Positions 1 through 4,397 of a stretch of 5,427 nucleotides of DNA are shown here, in pieces. The notes beneath the pieces were generated by a model. It saw nothing but the letters and a program-made list of their open reading frames with translations. It ran no database searches and had not been told where the DNA came from. The translations under genes were made by a program, and so were the position numbers. The DNA comes from an uncultured Paracoccaceae bacterium (lineage in GTDB: Bacteria > Pseudomonadota > Alphaproteobacteria > Rhodobacterales > Rhodobacteraceae). How positions within the stretch are numbered: position 1 is the stretch's first letter; the number at the start of each line of letters is the position of its first letter. Location of the stretch: contig CAJXHQ010000258.1 of NCBI GenBank assembly GCA_913054485.1, positions 1 through 5,427 on the forward strand, in the 5' to 3' direction.

Positions 1-53
1 CGGGTCATGCCGGTTTTGTCATCGGTACAATCTTCGTCGTGACAATGAGCTGA
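1..53 (+). CDS. Possible C-terminal tail of an upstream membrane protein (partial)
   Basis: Reading from base 3, the frame is open for 16 residues (GHAGFVIGTIFVVTMS) and ends at TGA 51-53, 21 nt before the start of the transporter gene. The stretch is strongly hydrophobic and could be the last part of a membrane helix. The close spacing would fit an operon with the transporter. The piece is too short to assign a family, and another frame is also open across this region, so the call is tentative. Confidence 0.25.
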   Translation, partial: GHAGFVIGTIFVVTMS

Positions 54-74
54 TGGCCATGCATCAAAGGCGGC

Positions 75-977
75 ATGGAACTCTGGATCATTGCCTCACT
101 CGCCGCCGCTGCTTTTCAGACCGTGCGCTTCATGCTGCAGAAAGTTCTGGCCAGCGTTACATTATCCCCAGGCGGAGCCACCTTCGCCCGGTTTGCCTAT
201 TCTGCCCCGATTATCCTGGGCGGGCTGGCGGCTTATCTGGCCCTATCCGACCGTCCTATTCCCGAGATTCCGGCCGCCTTCTGGCCCTATGCCGCCGCGG
301 GCGCGCTGAGCCAGATCCTTGCCACCGTCTGCGTTGTTTCCCTGTTCAAACAGCGCAATTTTGCCGTCGGCATCACCTTCAAGAAGACCGAAGTGATTCA
401 GACCGCCATTGTCGGCCTTATCATCCTTGGGGATCAGGTCAGCCTCGGCGGCTGGGTGGCAATCCTGATCGGGCTGGCGGCGGTGCTGGTGCTGTCGAAA
501 TCGCCGGGCAGTAAAGGCGCCTGGTGGCAGCATCTGACCAACCGGGCGTCGCGGCTGGGCTTGGGCTCGGGGCTGCTCTTTGCCTTTTCCGCGGTGGGCT
601 ACCGGGGGGCAACGTTGCAATTGGACGCTGTGGAGCCGGTGTTCCGCGCGGCCGTCACCCTGGCGATCGTGGTCACCATGCAGACGCTGATGATGCTGAT
701 CTGGCTGAGCTGGCGCGAGCGGGGTGAGATTGCCCGTGTCTGGCATGCGCGCAAAGTGGCGGTCTGGGTCGGGCTGACCAGCCTTGGCGGCTCTTTCGGC
801 TGGTTCTGGGCATTTTCGCTGCAAAATGCGGCCTATGTGAAGGCGCTGGGGCAGGTGGAGCTGTTCCTGTCGCTGCTGGCGACTGTGCTGTTCTTTAAAG
901 AAAAGGTCAGCCCGCGTGAGATCGCAGGCATGGGCCTGCTTGGCCTCTCCGTTGTGGTGCTGATCCTGTCAGTCTAG
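75..977 (+). CDS. EamA/DMT-superfamily transporter, ten-helix inner-membrane permease
   Basis: A 300-residue, almost wholly hydrophobic protein of the usual length for the drug/metabolite transporter superfamily. It shows two EamA repeats, roughly residues 3-140 and 160-299, each with about five predicted helices, separated by a short polar linker (near SPGSKG). The second repeat ends with the typical pattern GQVELFLSLLATVLFFKEK followed by a last hydrophobic helix. These proteins sit in the inner membrane and usually export or take up small metabolites; the substrate cannot be read from sequence. ATG 75 is the only ATG after the in-frame stop at 51-53. Its ribosome site is weak (AAAGG at 66-70, only 4 nt away). 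The gene runs convergently into the NUDIX gene and shares an inverted repeat with it at 980-1022. The family call is secure; the function is open. Confidence 0.9.
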   Translation: MELWIIASLAAAAFQTVRFMLQKVLASVTLSPGGATFARFAYSAPIILGGLAAYLALSDRPIPEIPAAFWPYAAAGALSQILATVCVVSLFKQRNFAVGITFKKTEVIQTAIVGLIILGDQVSLGGWVAILIGLAAVLVLSKSPGSKGAWWQHLTNRASRLGLGSGLLFAFSAVGYRGATLQLDAVEPVFRAAVTLAIVVTMQTLMMLIWLSWRERGEIARVWHARKVAVWVGLTSLGGSFGWFWAFSLQNAAYVKALGQVELFLSLLATVLFFKEKVSPREIAGMGLLGLSVVVLILSV

Positions 978-979
978 GG

Positions 980-1022
980 GATGCCCGGTGCACGGGAAGG
1001 ATCTTATCCTTCCATGGGCATC
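980..1022. terminator. Nested inverted repeat, likely bidirectional terminator of convergent genes
   Basis: An outer perfect 7-bp stem (GATGCCC 980-986 with GGGCATC 1016-1022) encloses a perfect 8-bp hairpin (GGAAGGAT 995-1002, loop CTT, ATCCTTCC 1006-1013). It lies between the stop of the transporter gene (975-977) and overlaps the last codons and stop of the NUDIX gene (stop at 1004-1006). There is no T run on either side, so intrinsic termination in the strict sense is not shown. Its place between convergent genes makes a shared terminator or 3'-end stabiliser the simplest reading. Confidence 0.6.
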
Positions 1023-1714
1023 GGGTAGCCGCGCAGGCGCAGGAACAGGCTTTCTTCGTCATCGTTGCGGAAATAGGGCACGGATGCAGGCGGGCGCGTG
1101 TCGCGGATGCGGGCTGTCACTTCGGCGAGCACCACTTCGGTGATGAAGGGCAGATCAAAGCTGCGCACCCGGCTGAGCGGGATCCACTGCAGATGCGACA
1201 GCTCGTCCGAGGCGCGGGAAAAATCTTCGGGGTCACCGATGATCCGGTCGGCATCGGCCAGGAAGAAGCGCGCATTGAACCGGCGCGGGCGGCCCGGCGG
1301 GGTCAGGGCGCGGAAGACAAATTGCAGCCCTTCAGCCGAGGGCAGGTGGCCTGTGGCGGCGAAATCCGCCCAGTCCCGGTGGATCTCCCCGTCCCATGTG
1401 CCGGGCGTGCCGAGGATCAGGCCGGTTTCCTCCCACAGCTCGCGGATCGCGGCTATGGCCAGGGCGTGGTGGATGCCTGTGGCTGCGTCCTCGTCCAGCC
1501 GGGCGCGGCAGGTTGGGTCGACGGCGGCGGCCAGCGCGATTTCTGCATCCGCCGCGTCCACTGCCCCGCCGGGGAAGACAAACTTGTTGGGCATGAAGGC
1601 AGCTTTGGCGCCGCGCTGGCCCATCAGCACCTGAGGGTCATCGCTCATCCGGTCTTTCACCGCGATGATGGTCGCCGCGTCGCGGACTGGCACGTCCTTA
1701 GGTGTATCGCTCAT
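1004..1714 (-). CDS. NUDIX hydrolase, NUDT19/NUDT7-like layout
   Basis: A 236-residue protein. NUDIX enzymes hydrolyse a nucleoside diphosphate linked to another moiety, needing divalent metal held by the NUDIX helix. Residues 47-50 are FPGG, and the catalytic end of the box is at 91-99 (R91-E92-L93-W94-E95-E96-T97-G98-L99), matching REUXEEXGU. About 40 residues lie between the GG and REL parts, so the first G and E of the canonical GX5E spacing are not at their normal places (A77 and H83 occupy them). This insertion is what I remember for the NUDT7/NUDT19 (CoA-diphosphatase-like) branch, but the substrate is not shown. ATG at 1714 is chosen because AAGGAGG lies 5 nt upstream; a frame extension to 1798 has no such site and would overlap the previous gene. 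It follows the DUF983 gene by 25 nt, so the two are probably one operon. Confidence 0.9.
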   Translation of the reverse strand: MSDTPKDVPVRDAATIIAVKDRMSDDPQVLMGQRGAKAAFMPNKFVFPGGAVDAADAEIALAAAVDPTCRARLDEDAATGIHHALAIAAIRELWEETGLILGTPGTWDGEIHRDWADFAATGHLPSAEGLQFVFRALTPPGRPRRFNARFFLADADRIIGDPEDFSRASDELSHLQWIPLSRVRSFDLPFITEVVLAEVTARIRDTRPPASVPYFRNDDEESLFLRLRGYPMPMEG

Positions 1715-1717
1715 CTG

Positions 1718-1726
1718 CCCCTCCTT
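1718..1726 (-). promoter_or_regulatory. Shine-Dalgarno site of the NUDIX gene
   Basis: On the minus strand this reads AAGGAGGGG, a near-perfect anti-16S match. It ends 3 nt before ATG 1714 (5 nt if AAGGAGG is taken). It sets the start at 1714 rather than the longer open frame beginning at 1798. Confidence 0.85.
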
Positions 1727-1739
1727 GGTCAGGCCGGGG

Positions 1740-2144
1740 TCAGTCTTCGCTGCCGAACCCGTGCATGCGGCGCGCCCATTGGTAGGCAACCACCACACCT
1801 TTCATGCGCGGCAGAAGATAGAGCGACGAGAGCAGACAGCCAATACAGAAAACCAGCGACATCATCAGCGGCTCAGGGCGCAGGTTGGCGTAATAAACAT
1901 GCATCAAAGGCGCCATGATGTGGCCGACGACCAGAATGGTCAGATAGGCCGGCCCGTCATCGGCACGCGCGTGGCTCAGATCCTGGCCGCATTCAGTGCA
2001 GGCGCTGTTGATCTTCAGGTAGGAGTGCAGCAGGCGGCCTTCGCCGCAGCGCGGGCATTTGCAGCGCCAGCCTTTCAGCAGTGCAGACTTGGTGTTGCGG
2101 TCTTCAAGGATGGCGTCCGGGGTAACAGCGGCAGACTCGGTCAT
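1740..2144 (-). CDS. DUF983 family zinc-ribbon membrane protein
   Basis: A 134-residue protein of the usual DUF983 length. The N-terminal part is cytosolic-looking and carries two CxxC pairs, C30-P-R-C33 and C49-T-E-C52, which form a predicted zinc ribbon. It then has the family-typical segment around DDGPAYLTI (residues 62-70) and two hydrophobic segments, about 66-86 and 93-111, that should span the inner membrane. A short basic tail follows. The biochemical role of DUF983 is not known. The start at 2144 is preferred because an AGGA-type site lies about 8 nt upstream and the protein begins close to the conserved domain; a longer frame from 2231 adds 29 low-complexity residues. The gene leads the two-gene operon with the NUDIX hydrolase, a pairing I recall from other Rhodobacteraceae. 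Confidence 0.88.
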   Translation of the reverse strand: MTESAAVTPDAILEDRNTKSALLKGWRCKCPRCGEGRLLHSYLKINSACTECGQDLSHARADDGPAYLTILVVGHIMAPLMHVYYANLRPEPLMMSLVFCIGCLLSSLYLLPRMKGVVVAYQWARRMHGFGSED

Positions 2145-2353
2145 GACAAATCCTGTGTTTTGCCTGCATCTTTGCGCCTCTTTATGCCGCAAGGGAAGGG
2201 CGCGCGCAAATGCTGCGGCGGCATGCCGCAAAGGGTTGCGCCGGGGGCTGCCAGATTTTTTTGAAGAACCGGCGACGGAAGGCGGGCGGTGCAGCGTTTA
2301 GCTCATATCAAAGGGCAGCGAAGGGCTGCCGCGAGTAACAAGGAACGCCAAAC
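2145..2353. promoter_or_regulatory. Divergent intergenic region with inverted repeats; promoters not resolved
   Basis: This 209-bp gap separates the DUF983 gene (leftward) from the EF-hand gene (rightward), so promoters for both must lie here or very near. No convincing -35/-10 pair was found on either strand. Visible structure: a 6-bp hairpin TGCGGC/GCCGCA at 2214-2230 that contains the perfect palindrome CGGCATGCCG (2219-2228), a similar direct copy ATGCCGCAAGGG at 2184-2195 and ATGCCGCAAAGGG at 2223-2235, a run of seven T at 2256-2262, and a leader hairpin at 2314-2330. Confidence 0.5.
2314..2330 (+). promoter_or_regulatory. Leader hairpin upstream of the EF-hand gene
   Basis: GGCAGC (2314-2319), loop GAAGG, GCTGCC (2325-2330) form a perfect 6-bp stem. 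It ends about 10 nt before the likely ribosome site AAGGAA (2340-2345) and 23 nt before ATG 2354. It may stabilise the mRNA 5' end or take part in control of the module; no function is shown. Confidence 0.35.
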
Positions 2354-2857
2354 ATGAAAAATGCAGGTTTTATCGCGCTGATTGCCATTGCCGCAGGCAC
2401 CATCGGGGCAGGCGCTGCCCTGGCCAAGGGCGGCCCGGGCGGCCATGGTTTCAAGGGCGAGCGGGCAACCTTCGAGCAGCTCGATGCGGATGGCAGCGGT
2501 GAAGTCACCCAGGCCGAGATGGAAGCCGCCAAAGCGGCCCGCTTTGCTACCGTGGACACCAATGGCGACGGCGTGCTGAGCGCCGAGGAGCTGGCCGCAC
2601 AGGCCAGCGCGCAGGTCGCAGAGCGCACCGCAAAGATGATCGAACGCTTTGACGCGGACGGTGATGGCGCGCTCAGCCAGGAGGAAATGCCCAAGCCCCG
2701 CCGTGGCGGTGACAGTGCAAAGATGTTCGAACGGCTTGACGCCGATGGCAGCGGCGGTATCTCGAAAGAGGAATTCGAAGACGGCCGCAAACACGCCGGC
2801 CGCGGCAAGCACCGCCGCGGACCTGGCGGCGGCGAAGGTGAAACGGAGCAGAACTGA
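2354..2857 (+). CDS. Secreted/periplasmic protein with four EF-hand calcium-binding loops
   Basis: A 167-residue protein. Residues 1-24 are a Sec-type signal peptide (Lys2, hydrophobic core, Ala-Leu-Ala before Lys25), so the mature protein is expected in the periplasm. Four 12-residue EF-hand loops are visible: 44-55 (DADGSGEVTQAE), 68-79 (DTNGDGVLSAEE), 100-111 (DADGDGALSQEE) and 129-140 (DADGSGGISKEE). All have Asp at positions 1 and 3 (Asn at 3 in the second), Gly at 6 and Glu at 12, so all four look competent for Ca2+. They fall as two pairs with a longer spacer between loops 2 and 3. The mature ends are Gly-, Lys- and Arg-rich. ATG 2354 follows AAGGAA by 8 nt and begins the signal peptide. 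The gene is 67 nt upstream of the ECF sigma gene on the same strand, so it may be a co-transcribed partner or a target of that sigma. Domain call is firm; the role as sensor, buffer or ligand carrier is inference. Confidence 0.92.
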   Translation: MKNAGFIALIAIAAGTIGAGAALAKGGPGGHGFKGERATFEQLDADGSGEVTQAEMEAAKAARFATVDTNGDGVLSAEELAAQASAQVAERTAKMIERFDADGDGALSQEEMPKPRRGGDSAKMFERLDADGSGGISKEEFEDGRKHAGRGKHRRGPGGGEGETEQN

Positions 2858-2896
2858 TCGCTGACACGTGTTTCAGACACGGGATATCCAAGGCAC

Positions 2897-2919
2897 GCGC
2901 TCCTCTTCCGGAGGGGCGC
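2897..2919 (+). promoter_or_regulatory. Hairpin sequestering the ribosome site of the ECF sigma gene
   Basis: GCGCTCCTC (2897-2905), loop TTCCG, GAGGGGCGC (2911-2919) pair over 9 bp with one U-G wobble. The 3' arm plus the last loop base is the Shine-Dalgarno sequence GGAGGGG (2910-2916), 8 nt before ATG 2925. The site would be hidden in the folded mRNA. A smaller hairpin, CGTGT/ACACG at 2867-2881, precedes it. Confidence 0.55.
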
Positions 2920-2924
2920 CGCTG

Positions 2925-3503
2925 ATGACGCCCGGATCCGCGCCTTCAGATGACGCGCTGCTGGTGCTCTTTGCCAATGGCGACGGGCAGGCCGCGGCTG
3001 AACTGACAGCGCGGCTTGGCCCGCGCGCCTTTGGCACCGCTTTCCGGGTGCTGGGCAACCGGGCCGAGGCGGAGGATGTCACCCAGGAGGCGATGGTGCG
3101 CCTGTGGCGGATCGCGCCGGACTGGGAGCAGGGCAAGGCCAAGGTCTCCACCTGGCTCTACCGCGTGGTGATGAACCTCTGCATTGACCTCAAGCGCCGC
3201 CAGCGCGGCGGCCATGTGGATCTGGATGCGGTGCCGGAACCGGAAGACCCGGCGCGCAGCGCAGCAGAGACCCTGCAGGAACGGGCCCGCTGGGACGCGC
3301 TGCAGGGCGCGCTGATGCAGCTGCCCGAGCGGCAGCGTCAGGCGGTGGTGCTGCGCCACATCGAAGAACTGTCCAACCCGGAAATCGCCGGGGTGATGGA
3401 CATAAGCGTGGAGGCGGTGGAGAGTCTCACCGCCCGCGGCAAACGGGCGCTGGCCAAGGCTCTGGCCGGCCGGCGCGAGGAATTGGGGTATGGCAATGGC
3501 TGA
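2925..3503 (+). CDS. ECF-type (extracytoplasmic function) RNA polymerase sigma factor
   Basis: A 192-residue protein with only sigma regions 2 and 4, as in ECF (group IV) sigma factors. Region 2 is about residues 24-92, including AEDVTQEAMVRLW (49-61), which contacts core polymerase and the -10 element, and STWLYRVVMNLCID (75-88). An acidic linker follows (about 99-120). Region 4 is about 130-180, with LPERQRQAVVLRHIEELSN and the helix-turn-helix EIAGVMDISVEAVESLTARGKRAL that reads the -35 element. ATG 2925 is chosen because GGAGGGG lies 8 nt upstream; a GTG at 2868 gives 19 extra unconserved-looking residues. The 3' end overlaps the next gene by 14 nt, the usual sigma/anti-sigma linkage. It should direct polymerase to promoters of this module or of remote stress genes, and its release would depend on the next two membrane proteins. 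The exact ECF group cannot be set by eye. Confidence 0.93.
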   Translation: MTPGSAPSDDALLVLFANGDGQAAAELTARLGPRAFGTAFRVLGNRAEAEDVTQEAMVRLWRIAPDWEQGKAKVSTWLYRVVMNLCIDLKRRQRGGHVDLDAVPEPEDPARSAAETLQERARWDALQGALMQLPERQRQAVVLRHIEELSNPEIAGVMDISVEAVESLTARGKRALAKALAGRREELGYGNG

Positions 3504-3867
3504 TACTGGCAAAGACATGGATCTGGACGGTCTGTTTGCGCAGGCCCGTGAAGAACGGCTTGGCCTGCCCGAGAGCTTGCAGGCGGCCATTCTGGCAGAT
3601 GCGGCGGCAGTGCAGGCCGAATGGCAGGCACCGGAACCGGAAAAGCCTGTGCGAGGCGGCTTCTGGCTGCAGCTGCGCCAGGCGGTGGGTGGCTGGCCCG
3701 CGCTGGGCGGCCTGGCAGCGGCCAGCGCGGCCGGTCTCTGGATCGGCTTCACCGGGCCGGAGTTTCTTCCGGACCCGCTGGATCTGGTCACCGCCTCCGC
3801 GGAGGTGGAAACCGTGCCCTACGATAATTTTGATCTCGCCGTGCTGCTGGCGGAGGATTTTGAATGA
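3490..3867 (+). CDS. Small single-pass membrane protein, candidate anti-sigma factor
   Basis: A 125-residue protein with a cytosolic-looking, helix-prone acidic N-terminal part (about 1-68, including LDGLFAQAREERLGLPESL), one predicted membrane helix at about 69-87, and a short acidic periplasmic tail (88-125) rich in Asp, Glu and Leu. There is no Cys and no His, so it is not a zinc-binding (ZAS) anti-sigma. Position and topology match CnrY-like anti-sigma factors, whose cytosolic N-terminus holds the sigma. I recall that similar roseobacter proteins carry the name 'dihydroorotate dehydrogenase' in databases; nothing in this sequence supports that name. ATG 3490 has GAGG 9 nt upstream; ATG 3496 is a possible alternative. 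It overlaps the sigma gene by 14 nt and the sensor gene by 4 nt (ATGA), which points to translational coupling. The function comes from context and topology, not from a recognised domain. Confidence 0.75.
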   Translation: MAMADTGKDMDLDGLFAQAREERLGLPESLQAAILADAAAVQAEWQAPEPEKPVRGGFWLQLRQAVGGWPALGGLAAASAAGLWIGFTGPEFLPDPLDLVTASAEVETVPYDNFDLAVLLAEDFE

Positions 3868-4334
3868 CCGATGCGCCGAAACCCAAAATGAAACTCTGGC
3901 TGAAACTGCTGCTGGCCGGATCGCTGGCCCTGAACCTGGCGATTGCCGGCCTGGCCGCCGGTGCCGCGCTGCGTCACAAGGGCGGCAAACCCGGCCCTGG
4001 CGGACCGCCGCCCTCGGTCGGCTCGATGCTGTTCCGGGATCTTGACCGGGACACCAAGGATGCGCTGCGCTCGCAAGCGCAAAACGGCCATGGCAGCTAC
4101 GGAGAGCGGCGCCGGGCGGAAACTGAGGCCTTTGTGGCGCTGCTGCGGGCTGAACCTTTCAATACCGCACCGCTGGAGCAGCTGCTGGAGGGCAACGCGC
4201 AGAAGCGGGAGGGCTTCCAGACCGCCGTGCGCAAGGCTTGGCTGACCAAGCTGGCGGACATGAGCCCGGAGGATCGTGCGGAATATGCCGACCGGGTGGA
4301 ACAAAAGATGCGCCACGGCCGCAGCCGAAAGTAG
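3864..4334 (+). CDS. Membrane-anchored periplasmic sensor, Metal_resist (CnrX/ZraP-like) family
   Basis: A 156-residue protein. A short Lys-rich cytosolic start leads into one membrane anchor at about residues 11-36 (containing SLALNLAIAGLAAGAALR, typical of the alphaproteobacterial 'periplasmic heavy metal sensor' group). A Gly/Pro-rich linker (39-50) follows, then an all-helical periplasmic domain (about 53-150) with MSPEDRAEYADRVEQKM near its end. In this superfamily (CnrX, ZraP, CpxP relatives) the helical domain senses metal or envelope stress. Here there is no Cys, and the only His are H38, H76 and H151; the HxxxH pairs used by CnrX for metal are not present, so metal sensing is doubtful. 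The start codon overlaps the stop of the anti-sigma candidate (ATGA). As the last gene of the module it probably acts with its neighbour to hold or free the sigma factor. Confidence 0.8.
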   Translation: MTDAPKPKMKLWLKLLLAGSLALNLAIAGLAAGAALRHKGGKPGPGGPPPSVGSMLFRDLDRDTKDALRSQAQNGHGSYGERRRAETEAFVALLRAEPFNTAPLEQLLEGNAQKREGFQTAVRKAWLTKLADMSPEDRAEYADRVEQKMRHGRSRK

Positions 4335-4342
4335 CCTGACCG

Positions 4343-4364
4343 GGCCTGGAAAGACACCAGAGCC
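4343..4364 (+). terminator. Weak hairpin after the sigma/sensor operon
   Basis: GGCCTGG (4343-4349), a 7-nt loop, then CCAG-A-GCC (4357-4364) form a 7-bp stem with one bulged A, starting 8 nt after the stop of the sensor gene. It is followed by GCCCCTTTAGG, so the T tract is poor. It is the best terminator candidate for the module, but not a strong one. Confidence 0.3.
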
Positions 4365-4387
4365 GCCCCTTTAGGAGGGATGCGTTC

Positions 4388-4397
4388 ATAGCGCTAT
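4388..4397. repeat. Perfect 10-bp palindrome at the integrase stop codon
   Basis: ATAGCGCTAT is self-complementary over 10 bp and includes the stop codon of the integrase (4394-4396, minus strand). It lies at the likely border between the chromosomal operon and the mobile element. It may be a protein-binding site or chance. Confidence 0.35.

Noticed and set aside
243..824. A 193-codon minus-strand frame opposite the transporter gene
   Set aside because: The product is rich in Arg, Pro, Gln and His with no recognisable domain, while the plus strand reads as a full EamA transporter.
1193..1918. A 241-codon plus-strand frame across the NUDIX and DUF983 genes
   Set aside because: It crosses two well-supported minus-strand genes and their spacer and has no family-like features.
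2265..2300. Possible ECF/EcfG-type promoter (AGAAC at 2265-2269, CGTT at 2295-2298) before the EF-hand gene
   Set aside because: The spacing is about 25 bp, well beyond the roughly 16-17 bp needed, and the nearer CGGT at 2287-2290 is not a good -10. Autoregulation cannot be claimed from this.
2303..2880. Two minus-strand open frames opposite the EF-hand gene
   Set aside because: The plus strand has a signal peptide and four exact EF-hand loops; the antisense products are low-complexity and have no plausible start context.
2946..3791. A 281-codon open frame on the minus strand opposite the sigma and anti-sigma genes
   Set aside because: It is a shadow frame in GC-rich DNA: composition is Arg/Pro/Ala/Ser-rich without domain features, and the opposite strand encodes a clear ECF sigma factor.
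4373..4391. AGGAGG followed by ATG CGT TCA TAG, a possible broken gene start or leader peptide
   Set aside because: The Shine-Dalgarno match is only 1 nt from the ATG, too close to work, and the frame has three sense codons before the stop.
4335..4393. Possible tRNA 3' end as integration target beside the integrase
   Set aside because: No T-arm consensus (GGTTCRANTCC), acceptor stem or CCA end could be found on either strand.
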